DNA of 64,000 nucleotides from CAYJAD01 sp964368075 (GTDB lineage Bacteria > Desulfobacterota > Desulfovibrionia > Desulfovibrionales > Desulfovibrionaceae): the NCBI GenBank assembly GCA_964368075.1, contig CAYJAD010000009.1, positions 1 to 64,000 of the forward strand. The letters are read 5' to 3'. This document shows positions 26,729 to 35,260 of this stretch, in pieces. A model generated the notes under the pieces. That model had not been told where the DNA came from, ran no database searches, and was given only the letters and a program-made list of their open reading frames with translations. Positions within the stretch are counted from its first letter, which is position 1; every line of letters starts with the position of its first letter. Made by a program: the position numbers and the translations under genes.

Positions 26729-27361
26729 ATGGCAAAACCAGCACTTATTGAAACATTACAGCGCATTGCTGAGCCACTTGTGGCATCTAAAGGTCTTGAG
26801 ATTTGGGGTATTGACCTCATTCAAGGTACAAGACCTGTGGTACGCGTTTATGTGGATGTTCCTTTTCAGGAAACATCATCTTCTTCTGCGCCTCAAAAAG
26901 CAGAAGAGCACATAGAGCAAGATTTACGCACCCTTTCCGCTACTGTGGAACAATGCGCTGAAATTTCACGCATGATGGGTTTAACCATGGAAGTGGAAGA
27001 AATTTTCGCTTCTGCCTACATACTTGAGGTTTCAACCCCAGGCTTTTCGCGCTTGTTTTTTCAACTAGAACAAATGCGCGGTTTTGTGGGAGACCATGTG
27101 GAAGTAAGCCTCAATGATTTTTTACCCAACTGCCCAAGTGCACTACATGGCCGTAAAAAATTTAAAGGCATCTTAAAAGCAGTACACCCACAAGACGAAA
27201 CCTTTGAGCTTGAGATAGAAACAGGCCCCAAGGGTAGCGATAAAGAGGTTGCTCCTACACAAACACTTTCTCTTCATTGGGATTTGGTACGCAGAGCATC
27301 TCGTGTGCATATATTTGTTATGCCAGAAAAGCCCGGAAAAAAACGTAAAACAGAAAAATAG
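26729..27361 (+). CDS. rimP: Ribosome maturation factor RimP
   Basis: 210 residues, longer than the roughly 150-residue average because of inserts. RimP binds the 30S head and aids pseudoknot and S12 assembly. The N-terminal domain shows GLEIWGIDLIQGTRPVVRVYVD and the conserved EVSTPGFSR; the C-terminal SH3-like domain carries KKFKGILKAV. A Ser/Lys/Glu-rich insert (SSSSAPQKAEE) splits the first domain. It opens the rimP-nusA-ylxR-infB operon. Confidence 0.93.
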   Translation: MAKPALIETLQRIAEPLVASKGLEIWGIDLIQGTRPVVRVYVDVPFQETSSSSAPQKAEEHIEQDLRTLSATVEQCAEISRMMGLTMEVEEIFASAYILEVSTPGFSRLFFQLEQMRGFVGDHVEVSLNDFLPNCPSALHGRKKFKGILKAVHPQDETFELEIETGPKGSDKEVAPTQTLSLHWDLVRRASRVHIFVMPEKPGKKRKTEK

Positions 27362-27406
27362 TCATTGTATGTTGCCCCTAAACTCAGGGGACACAGCGGA
27401 GGCATC

Positions 27407-28708
27407 ATGAATCCTATAGAATTGAAAAAAGCCATAGATCAAATCAGCAAAGATAAAGGTCTCGAAAGAGAAATGCTGATTGAAACCCTTGAAGATGCCG
27501 TGAAAGCATCCATGACACGTCGCTTTGGCGAAGATGCAATCATTGAAGTTAATTACAATGACGAAACTGGGGATATTGAAGTTTATCAATTCAAAATAGT
27601 AGTGGCCGACGGCGACTTAGCCAATGAAGACGCTGAAATTGAATTGGAAGAAGCGCGCGAACATGACCCTTCCATTCAATTGGACGACGAAATGGGTTTT
27701 CGCATAAAAATGCAAGATCTTGGGCGTATTGCAGCACAATCAGCCAAGCAAGTTATTATTCAACGCATGCGCGATGCCGAGCAAGGCATTATTTACGATG
27801 AATATAAAGACCGCCTTGGCGAAATTGTTTCAGGTATAGTGCAACGCCGTGATAAAGGCGGTTGGATTATCAACCTTGGACGCACCGAAGCCATACTTCC
27901 TAAAGACGAGCAAATTCCTCGCGAACATTTCAAGCGCGGCGATAGAGTGCAAGCCATTATTTCAGACGTACGCCGTGAAGGCCGCGGCCCTCAGATAGTT
28001 ATTTCACGCGCCCATAGAGACTATATGGCAGCTCTTTTCCGTCGTGAAGTGCCGGAAGTTGATGACAATACTGTACAAATCATGGGTGTTTCACGCGATC
28101 CGGGTTCTCGTGCCAAAGTGGCCGTTTTATCCCGCGAACGTGATGTGGATCCTGTGGGCGCTTGTGTTGGTGTGCGTGGTTCGCGCATTCAAAACATTGT
28201 GCAAGAATTGCGCGGTGAACGTATAGATATTGTTATTTGGAGTGCAGACATCGCTACTTATGCCCGCAATGCTTTAGCTCCGGCCATTGTATCGCGCATT
28301 ATTGTAGATGATGAACATAATTTATTAGAAATTATTGTACCGGATGACCAATTGACCAATGCCATTGGGCGTAAAGGTCAAAACGTTAAGCTTGCCGCCA
28401 AATTATTGGGCTGGAAAATAGATATTTTCACCGAAACTCGTTACAATGAAGCCAATGCCATCGGCCATGGTTTAGAACAACTTGCCTCGGTGGCAGAAGT
28501 TTCCATGGACGCATTGTTGGCAGCGGGCTACTCTAATATTGATACCTTGCGTGATGCCAGTGATGAAGAACTAGCAGAAAAACTCACCATGAGTCCTTCA
28601 CGTATTGCAGATTTACGTTCTGCCATTACCTTCCTTGCGCCTACCGCACCCAAGGAAAGTACATCTACAGATGAAGAGCAGCAACCTACCGAGCAAGAGG
28701 TAGAATAA
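27407..28708 (+). CDS. nusA: Transcription termination/antitermination factor NusA
   Basis: 433 residues from the ATG at 27407 (SD GCGGAGG; the longer in-frame start at 27365 lacks one). Domain order is the RNA-polymerase-binding N-domain (MNPIELKKAIDQISKDKGLE), S1 (GEIVSGIVQRRDKGGWIINLG), KH1 (SRDPGSRAKVAVLSRE, GACVGVRGSRIQNIV) and KH2 (NAIGRKGQNVKLAAKLLGWKIDI), then a helix-hairpin-helix-like tail and acidic end. It modulates pausing and termination and may act back on the attenuator in front of rimP. Confidence 0.96.
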   Translation: MNPIELKKAIDQISKDKGLEREMLIETLEDAVKASMTRRFGEDAIIEVNYNDETGDIEVYQFKIVVADGDLANEDAEIELEEAREHDPSIQLDDEMGFRIKMQDLGRIAAQSAKQVIIQRMRDAEQGIIYDEYKDRLGEIVSGIVQRRDKGGWIINLGRTEAILPKDEQIPREHFKRGDRVQAIISDVRREGRGPQIVISRAHRDYMAALFRREVPEVDDNTVQIMGVSRDPGSRAKVAVLSRERDVDPVGACVGVRGSRIQNIVQELRGERIDIVIWSADIATYARNALAPAIVSRIIVDDEHNLLEIIVPDDQLTNAIGRKGQNVKLAAKLLGWKIDIFTETRYNEANAIGHGLEQLASVAEVSMDALLAAGYSNIDTLRDASDEELAEKLTMSPSRIADLRSAITFLAPTAPKESTSTDEEQQPTEQEVE

Positions 28709-28936
28709 GTGCCGCATACGCCTATACGTATGTGTATTATATGTCGACAACGGTTGGCCAAGGTGGAGTTGATGCGCCATGTTATCACCACCGAAAACAC
28801 TTGGCTTTTTGACGAAAAACATGTGCTTCCCGGCAGGGGATTTTATGTATGTGCTCAAGAAGCCTGCAAGGAAAAGTTTTTTCACTACAAGATGGGAATG
28901 AAAAGGCGCAAAGGGGTAAAAAGTGACAAAAGATAA
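28709..28936 (+). CDS. ylxR: YlxR family RNA-binding protein (DUF448)
   Basis: 75 residues, GTG start directly after the nusA stop. The RMCIICRQR motif and GRGFYVC with a second Cys pair are the hallmark of the YlxR fold; the family sits between nusA and infB in many genomes and has been linked to rRNA/RNase P processes. Its end overlaps the infB start by 14 nt, so translation is coupled. Confidence 0.9.
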   Translation: MPHTPIRMCIICRQRLAKVELMRHVITTENTWLFDEKHVLPGRGFYVCAQEACKEKFFHYKMGMKRRKGVKSDKR

Positions 28937-31900
28937 AATAACTGTAAAAGACTTGGCTACCGAGCTAAATGTGCCGCAAAAAGAATTGCAGCAAACATTG
29001 CAAAATTTAAACATTGAAGCAAAAACTGCTGCCACGGCAATCCCCTTGGCACAAGTAGAAAAAGTGCGCGAACACTACACCGAGCAAAAGAAAAGCAGTG
29101 TTATTGTACGCCGCCGTAAAGCAAACACTCATGACGCAAAGCCAGCAGCTAAAGAGCAAAGCAATGCGAAAAAAGTTGCCACAGAAAAAAAATCTGAGGC
29201 AAGTCAAGAAGTAAAAACCTCCGACAAAGAAGAAGCTGCAAAAGCCAGCACTTCTACTGAAGCGCCTTCTCAAGAGGTTGCCAGCAGCAAAGCTGAACAA
29301 AGCACAGAGCGAAAGGTGCAAGCTGAAAAACCCGCACCCGCCGTGCAAAATACTGGTGCGCGTATTGTCAGCACCCCAAGCAAAGCACCTGCCGTTGACG
29401 CTTCTGAGCAAAAAACTCCAAGCGCAGTAAAAGAAGCGGTGCAGGAAGAAAAAACTGCTCGTCCTGTTGAGGAATCAGCACCCAAAGCACAAAGCCCCAG
29501 CACTGAAGAAAGTAAAACTCCTGAAAGTGCCGCAGGGAAAAATGCTCGTCCTTCCGCCCCAGACGCTTCTGCCGTGCCTGAAGGCTCTTCTGCCCCCAGT
29601 CTTCCCACACGTTCTGCTGAAAAAAGCCATGAAAAATCTTTTGATAAAGCCGGCGATAAAGCGCAAGACAAAGCCGGTGCACAACAAAAGAAAAAAGATC
29701 GTGGCAATAAAAAACGCCCTGAGCCTGAGCAAACACACACTCCTGTGCGTATTATTTCACGTCCTACCCCTGAAATGGAAGAAAAGCGTAAAGCAGAAGC
29801 CAGCGCCCGTAGTGCCGCTCCTGGTGGTGCGCGTCCGCGTCCTGCCGGTGGGCAAGACAATAGAGGAAATTTCCGCCCCCGTCCGGGTGGTGGCGCCGAC
29901 TCTCGCGATGCCAAAGACGGTCGCGATAATAGAGGAGATAACAGAGGCGCTAACAGACCTCCGCGTCCTGCGGGCGGCAATCGTCCAGCTGGTGGCGGTG
30001 ATATGAATTTTGGTGCCCCTAGCACCCCCAATGAACAAAGCAAGAAAAAGCGTAACAAAGGTCGTCGCACCGTTGAATTTCAACAAGGTGGCGGCGGAGA
30101 TTTTGGCCGCTACGGACAGGATGAAGAAAATGCTAAACGCATGGGCAGCAGACACAAGTCTCGCCGTAAAGGTAAAGATGCGCGTCAAACTTCTACTACA
30201 CAACCCCTAAAGGCCGCTAAGCGCAAAATTAAAGTGACAGAGGCCATTCGTGTGGCTGATATGGCGCATCAAATGGGTTTGAAGTCCAATGAAATCATCA
30301 AGGTACTCTTCAATCTTGGGATTATGGCTACCATTAACCAATCCCTTGATTTGGAAACAGCTACCCTTGTAGCCGCCGAATTTGATTATGAAGTGGAAAA
30401 AGCAGGATTTTCTGAAGATGATTATCTCATCCCAACAGAGGTGGACAGCGAAGAAAGCTTGCGTCCTCGTCCTCCTGTGGTCACCATCATGGGTCACGTT
30501 GACCATGGTAAAACTTCCTTGCTTGATGCCATTCGCAAGTCCAATGTTACCAGCGGAGAAGCCGGCGGCATAACACAGCATATCGGTGCTTATCATGTGA
30601 CCACCAAAAATGGGGAAATTGTATTTCTTGATACCCCCGGTCACGAAGCCTTTACTGCCATGCGTGCACGCGGTGCACAGGTCACAGACCTTGTTATCTT
30701 GGTTGTTGCCGCCGACGACGGCGTTATGGAACAAACCCGTGAGGCCATCAACCACTCCAAAGCTGCCGGTGTACCCATCATGGTAGCTGTGAATAAGATG
30801 GATAAAGAAGGTGCCGAACCTGACAGAGTTTTGCGCGAACTTGCAGAACTGGGCTTACAAGCCGAATCATGGGGTGGTGACACCATCACGGCCATGGTTT
30901 CTGCCAAAAGCCGTCAAGGGCTTGATGACTTGTTAGAGCTTGTGGCTTTACAAACAGAAATTCTTGAGCTGAAAGCAAACCCAGATAAACCCGCACGCGG
31001 GCGCATTGTGGAAGCGAAATTAGATAAAGGCCGCGGCCCTGTAGCCACCGTTCTTATACAAGAAGGCACGTTAAACCAAGGCGATACCTTTGTTTGTGGC
31101 GTATTCTCCGGACGTGTGCGCGCCCTATTTAATGACCAAGGCAAAAAAGTTAAAGATGCCGGTCCGTCTATTCCTGTAGAAGTACAGGGTTTTGATGGCG
31201 TTCCAGAAGCTGGTGAAGAGTTTGTGTGTGTGGCTGATGAAAAATTGGCTCGCCGCATTGCCGAAACACGCGCTACCAAACAAAGAGAGCGTGCTTTAGC
31301 TAAAGAATCTAAGGTCACCTTAGAAACCTTCCTCTCACGTCGCGCTTCGGATCAAGAAGCTCTTACGCTTAACCTTGTACTTAAAGCCGACGTGCAAGGC
31401 TCCTTGGAAGCTATTACTGAGGGACTTAACAAACTCAGCACCGAAAAAGTGCGTATTAATGTTGTCCATGGCGGTGCCGGAGCCATATCGGAATCAGATA
31501 TTCTTTTGGCCTCAGCATCACAAGCCATCATCATTGGCTTTAACATTCGCCCCACTGCTAAAATCAAAGAAGTGGCCGAACATGAAAATGTGGATATTCG
31601 TTATTATGACATTATTTACAAATTAGCCGATGATATCAAAAGCGCCATGCAAGGCATGCTTGCCCCTGTGCAGCGTGAACAATACCTCGGTCAAGCCGAT
31701 GTACGCGACGCCATCAGTGTACCCAAAGTGGGTGTTATTGCCGGCTGTCACGTGGCCGATGGTAAAATTACCCGTAATGCCGCTGTACGTCTGCTACGCG
31801 ATGGTGTGGTTATTTATACAGGTAAGGTTAGCTCGCTTAAACGCTTTAAAGACGATGCCAGAGAAGTACTTAAAGGCTACGAATGCGGCATAGGTCTTGA

Positions 31901-31973
31901 AAACTACAATGACATCAAAATTGGTGACGTTATAGAAGCCTTTGAAATGATCGAAGAAGCTGCAACGCTTTAA
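28923..31973 (+). CDS. infB: Translation initiation factor IF-2
   Basis: 1016 residues with a GTG start inside ylxR. The N-terminal IF2_N helix bundle (KITVKDLATELNVPQKELQQ) is followed by a very long Lys/Ala/Glu/Pro-rich linker with an Arg/Gly-rich part (about residues 60-430), a second IF2_N domain, then the GTPase: G1 GHVDHGKT from residue 524, G3 DTPGHEAF, G4 NKMD. Domains II-IV are complete through the C-terminus. It delivers initiator tRNA to the 30S subunit. The linker is the main source of length. Confidence 0.97.
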   Translation: MTKDKITVKDLATELNVPQKELQQTLQNLNIEAKTAATAIPLAQVEKVREHYTEQKKSSVIVRRRKANTHDAKPAAKEQSNAKKVATEKKSEASQEVKTSDKEEAAKASTSTEAPSQEVASSKAEQSTERKVQAEKPAPAVQNTGARIVSTPSKAPAVDASEQKTPSAVKEAVQEEKTARPVEESAPKAQSPSTEESKTPESAAGKNARPSAPDASAVPEGSSAPSLPTRSAEKSHEKSFDKAGDKAQDKAGAQQKKKDRGNKKRPEPEQTHTPVRIISRPTPEMEEKRKAEASARSAAPGGARPRPAGGQDNRGNFRPRPGGGADSRDAKDGRDNRGDNRGANRPPRPAGGNRPAGGGDMNFGAPSTPNEQSKKKRNKGRRTVEFQQGGGGDFGRYGQDEENAKRMGSRHKSRRKGKDARQTSTTQPLKAAKRKIKVTEAIRVADMAHQMGLKSNEIIKVLFNLGIMATINQSLDLETATLVAAEFDYEVEKAGFSEDDYLIPTEVDSEESLRPRPPVVTIMGHVDHGKTSLLDAIRKSNVTSGEAGGITQHIGAYHVTTKNGEIVFLDTPGHEAFTAMRARGAQVTDLVILVVAADDGVMEQTREAINHSKAAGVPIMVAVNKMDKEGAEPDRVLRELAELGLQAESWGGDTITAMVSAKSRQGLDDLLELVALQTEILELKANPDKPARGRIVEAKLDKGRGPVATVLIQEGTLNQGDTFVCGVFSGRVRALFNDQGKKVKDAGPSIPVEVQGFDGVPEAGEEFVCVADEKLARRIAETRATKQRERALAKESKVTLETFLSRRASDQEALTLNLVLKADVQGSLEAITEGLNKLSTEKVRINVVHGGAGAISESDILLASASQAIIIGFNIRPTAKIKEVAEHENVDIRYYDIIYKLADDIKSAMQGMLAPVQREQYLGQADVRDAISVPKVGVIAGCHVADGKITRNAAVRLLRDGVVIYTGKVSSLKRFKDDAREVLKGYECGIGLENYNDIKIGDVIEAFEMIEEAATL

Positions 31974-31983
31974 ACATATATCC

Positions 31984-32036
31984 TTGGGGGGAGTCTTACT
32001 GAATACTTTATGGGTATTTAGTATGGCTCCCCCCAA
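31984..32036 (+). promoter_or_regulatory. Long hairpin between infB and ylxP
   Basis: TTGGGGGGAG pairs with CTCCCCCCAA, and an inner ACTGAATAC pairs with GTATTTAGT (one wobble) around a TTTATGG loop, giving an imperfect stem of over 20 bp just past the infB stop. There is no U-run, so it looks like an RNA-processing or stability element rather than a terminator. Confidence 0.6.
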
Positions 32037-32067
32037 ATATTTTCACTTTATTCATTGTGAGATGAGT

Positions 32068-32361
32068 ATGAATATGTTAGTAGCAGTGCTGACGGTAGAA
32101 TATGTTTTACACGGCAATGACTCCCTCAAAGGGAAAAGACGTGTAGCCAACAGCCTAAAGCAAAAAGTACGCAATACTTTTAATGTAGCCATTGCCGAAG
32201 CAGGAACAGCAGATTCCATGACGCATTTGCGCTTGGCGGTTTGTTCTCTTTCTAACAGTGAGCAGCACTTGCAAAGTCGAATGGACAAATGCTTAGCCAT
32301 GATGGAAGCTGTTTGCCCTGAAGAAATGATATATAGCCACATTGACATATACGCCGCCTAA
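32068..32361 (+). CDS. ylxP: DUF503 family protein (YlxP-like)
   Basis: 97 residues from the ATG at 32068; nearby in-frame ATGs at 32062 and 32074 are alternatives. The family signature LVAVLTVEYVLHGNDSLKGKRRVANSLKQKVRNTFNVAIAEAG is clear. It is a small ferredoxin-like-fold protein found next to infB and rbfA in many bacteria and suspected to act in ribosome maturation. rbfA, often the next gene, is not here. Confidence 0.88.
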   Translation: MNMLVAVLTVEYVLHGNDSLKGKRRVANSLKQKVRNTFNVAIAEAGTADSMTHLRLAVCSLSNSEQHLQSRMDKCLAMMEAVCPEEMIYSHIDIYAA

Positions 32362-32507
32362 GAGTTTGTTACAGCAATATTTTGCTTATTTACACAAAAA
32401 GAGATACAAAAATCTAGACACTTGTGTAGTAAAGATATACACCCTAGCTTTTTTAACAGGCACTTCCAACGGGCTAATTAAGCATTTTAGCAAGGTTTTT
32501 TATTATT

Positions 32508-33521
32508 ATGTCCTATGAAATACAACTTTTCTCTAAAGCACACTATGCACAGGCGGCAGAAATTGCGCCATTATTGCATACTGCTTCCATCATAGGCATT
32601 GTTTCTCATGCTAATCCCGATGCTGATGCCTTGGGCTCTACTTTAGCTTTGGCTCATGGGCTTATATCTCTTGGTAAAACCGTTTATATAGGTAATGCTT
32701 CCCCCATCCCGGATTATTTGCGCTGGATGGACTATACCGGCCCTTTGTTACAAACTTTTCCCCAAGGTGAAGACGCTCCACAAGTTGTGGTCATATTAGA
32801 CTGCGGAGATGCGCAACGTTTGGGCGATATGCAAGAACATGCACTTTCCTACCCTACCATAAATATTGATCATCATCTCGAAAATCCTCATTTTGCCTCT
32901 GAATATAATTGGGCAGATAGCACCATGGCTGCCACAGGGCAAATGATAGCTGCTCTACTACATGCTATGAATGTTCCCCTTACCGGAGCCATAGCACGTA
33001 GCCTCTATACAGCTATAAGTTCTGATACCGGCAACTTAACCTATGGCAACACAAATGAAGATGTTTTTTTGCTGTGTGCCAACTTGTTGCGTTTAGGCTT
33101 AGAGATTACCCCTTTGCGTAAAGAACTTGACAATACATGGCGCTTAGAACGTATGCACCTGTGGGGCAAACTTATGTCTCGTCTTAAACTGGAGCGAGAA
33201 AACAGCGTTGCACTGGCTTGTGTTTCTTTGGCAGATTTGCAATCTTGTCAGGCCAAAAAAGAAGATCTTGAGGGCTTTTCTGAGCATTTGCGCCGTTTAC
33301 AAGGGGTACATATAGCCGGTTTTGTACGCGAAGACACAGCAGAACAATGTAAAGTTAGCTTACGCTCTTCCGGCCCTATAGATGTGCGTGAAATATTAGC
33401 TGCCTTGGGCGGCGGCGGACACAAAAACGCTTCCGGAGCCACGGTGCATTTATCTTTGCAAAAAAGTTATGAACTTGTACTCCAAAGTATTCGCACTTGG
33501 CTTAACGACAATAATTATTAA
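32508..33521 (+). CDS. nrnA: NrnA-like DHH/DHHA1 phosphoesterase (nanoRNase / pAp phosphatase)
   Basis: 337 residues. The DHH domain shows H34-A-N-P-D-A-D40 metal ligands, ILDCGDAQRLG and DHH in NIDHHLENP; the DHHA1 domain ends in GGGGHKNASGA, the substrate loop. NrnA hydrolyses 2-5-mer RNA and dephosphorylates 3'-phosphoadenosine 5'-phosphate, the latter fitting an organism with active sulfur metabolism. It lies just ahead of truB, a conserved association. Confidence 0.93.
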   Translation: MSYEIQLFSKAHYAQAAEIAPLLHTASIIGIVSHANPDADALGSTLALAHGLISLGKTVYIGNASPIPDYLRWMDYTGPLLQTFPQGEDAPQVVVILDCGDAQRLGDMQEHALSYPTINIDHHLENPHFASEYNWADSTMAATGQMIAALLHAMNVPLTGAIARSLYTAISSDTGNLTYGNTNEDVFLLCANLLRLGLEITPLRKELDNTWRLERMHLWGKLMSRLKLERENSVALACVSLADLQSCQAKKEDLEGFSEHLRRLQGVHIAGFVREDTAEQCKVSLRSSGPIDVREILAALGGGGHKNASGATVHLSLQKSYELVLQSIRTWLNDNNY

Positions 33522-33535
33522 GATATTTTATAAAA

Positions 33536-34552
33536 ATGCAATTCATAAAAACAACACAAGAGGTTGAAAAGCAACCACAAGCTCACGGGGTTTTCATAAT
33601 ACACAAGCCCAAAGGGCCTACTTCTGCGCGCTGTCTTTCTACCCTTAAACGCCTAGGACAAAAGAAAATTGGTCATGCCGGCACCCTTGATCCCATGGCA
33701 GAAGGTGTACTTATTGTCTTGCTTGGGCATGCGACCAAGATTTCAGGTCATCTCTTGACAGATGGCAATAAAGTCTATAGCGGTACTCTGTGTCTTGGAC
33801 AAGAAAGTGATACATGGGATGCTGAAGGCACCGTTATTGCGCAGCGCCCTTGGGAACACATAAGCCAAGACGCCGTACTCGAAGCTTTGCAGGCATGGCG
33901 TGGAAAAAGTGAACAACAAGTTCCTCCTTACTCTGCTGCAAAGCATCAAGGCCAAGCTTTATATAAGCTGGCTCGGGCCGGAAAAGAAACGCCGGTCAAG
34001 ATGAAAACAATAGAAATTTCGCAAATGGAAGTGCTAGATGTGCGCCTTCCTTTTGTGCGCTTTCGTGTAGAATGTAGTTCTGGCACCTATATACGCTCCC
34101 TGGCCCACAGCTTGGGGATGCGCCTTGGTTGCGGAGCCGTGCTCACAGAACTCACACGAGAGTACAGCCACCCCTTCAGTTTGGCCCAAGCACATACATT
34201 GGATGCCATCATGGCGCAACCGCACCGCTTGCAAGAGTGGGTTATACCCATTACGCAAGCTTTGCCTCATTGGCCTGTTCTGACTCTTACAGACCAAGAC
34301 GAAGCAAAGCTAAGAAATGGTACCCCCCTTGCTTATGGCAGTGGGGTTGTGACGGCATTGCCCCAAGAGGAAACTGGGAACCTCTCTCTTGATGGGCACG
34401 AAGCTGTGCAAGAAGGCCAAAAGGCCATTTTGCTTTCCCATACTGGCATACCTTTAGCATTGGCGGAGATAAAAATGGTGCCTTGTGCATCCATGAAACA
34501 TGCTCCAAAGCCCATGTGGACTGTACTGAGGGGTTTGTGGACCTCGGACTAA
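33536..34552 (+). CDS. truB: tRNA pseudouridine(55) synthase TruB
   Basis: 338 residues. Makes pseudouridine 55 in the T-loop of tRNAs. The catalytic Asp is D52 in GHAGTLDPMAEGVL; VPPYSAAKHQGQALYKLAR and ECSSGTYIRSLAHSLG are typical. A C-terminal PUA-like extension is present and slightly long. It sits 14 bp after nrnA. Confidence 0.95.
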   Translation: MQFIKTTQEVEKQPQAHGVFIIHKPKGPTSARCLSTLKRLGQKKIGHAGTLDPMAEGVLIVLLGHATKISGHLLTDGNKVYSGTLCLGQESDTWDAEGTVIAQRPWEHISQDAVLEALQAWRGKSEQQVPPYSAAKHQGQALYKLARAGKETPVKMKTIEISQMEVLDVRLPFVRFRVECSSGTYIRSLAHSLGMRLGCGAVLTELTREYSHPFSLAQAHTLDAIMAQPHRLQEWVIPITQALPHWPVLTLTDQDEAKLRNGTPLAYGSGVVTALPQEETGNLSLDGHEAVQEGQKAILLSHTGIPLALAEIKMVPCASMKHAPKPMWTVLRGLWTSD

Positions 34553-34597
34553 GGTTTATCCTTAGTCCTTAACATTAAAATTCTATGGAGAATTGCT

Positions 34598-34867
34598 GTG
34601 GCTATGAATGCAGAACAAAAAAAAGTTGTCATTGACGTACACGCCAAACATGAAGGCGACACAGGATCACCCGAAGTGCAAGTTGCTCTTCTTACCTCGC
34701 GCATTGAAGGCCTTACCGGTCACTTTAAAGCGCATAAGAAGGACTTTCACTCTCGCACAGGCCTTTTGAAAATGGTAAGTCAACGTCGCAAATTACTTAA
34801 GTATTTGCGCAACAAAGACGTACAACGTTACCGTGCACTCATTGAAAAATTAGGCTTGCGTAAGTAA
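34598..34867 (+). CDS. rpsO: 30S ribosomal protein S15
   Basis: 89 residues. Complete S15 with the rRNA-binding helices (GDTGSPEVQVALLTSRIEGLTGHFKAHKKDFHSRTGLL). GTG at 34598 or ATG at 34604 can start it; GGAG lies 7 nt before the GTG. It is followed by a strong terminator, so pnp is not simply co-transcribed with it. Confidence 0.97.
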   Translation: MAMNAEQKKVVIDVHAKHEGDTGSPEVQVALLTSRIEGLTGHFKAHKKDFHSRTGLLKMVSQRRKLLKYLRNKDVQRYRALIEKLGLRK

Positions 34868-34875
34868 GTATTTAA

Positions 34876-34913
34876 CAAAACAAGCTCAAGGTATATATCT
34901 TGAGCTTGTTTTG
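34876..34913 (+). terminator. Terminator after rpsO
   Basis: A perfect 15-bp stem with 8-nt loop: CAAAACAAGCTCAAG pairs with CTTGAGCTTGTTTTG. The final TTGTTTTG serves as the U-rich end. Confidence 0.85.
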
Positions 34914-35131
34914 CTTAGTTCACCTGCGTATAAAAAGTTCCCCCAACTAAAGTGGCATTTTATCCTCCCATACAGGCAAAACGCAGAACTGTCACTTGAC
35001 AATAGCTATTAAACACACTAATCCACTATCTGAAAGAGTTACAGATATACGTGTAACTTTGTTCTTAACAATATTTGGACTTGTCCAAAGGAAGGCCAGC
35101 GTTGCCTTCAAGCACATTTAACGCACAGTAG

Positions 35132-35237
35132 AAAGGGGGGGCCGAGAATGCCAGCGTAGCATGGCTCAACGCTCACCACAAAATCTCCACGTCAATTCGA
35201 CCTCGCCAGCTTCGTTGTCACCCTCGGATTCCCCTTT
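35132..35237 (+). ncRNA. Structured 5' leader of pnp
   Basis: The region is GC-richer than its surroundings. AAAGGGG and CCGAG at 35132-35146 pair with CTCGG and CCCCTTT at 35223-35237, enclosing about 75 nt in which CAACG (35167) can pair with CGTTG (35213) and GCCA with TGGC. It ends 23 bp before pnp. E. coli pnp has a double-stranded leader cut by RNase III and used for PNPase autoregulation; the position suggests an analogous device. The preceding 34914-35131 stretch shows nothing distinct. Confidence 0.5.
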
Positions 35238-35260
35238 GTAGTTTGTGAAAGGAAAGCATT

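Noticed and set aside
29270..30203. Long antisense ORFs over infB
   Set aside because: They mirror the biased Ala/Lys/Gly/Arg-rich linker codons of IF-2 and have no start signals.
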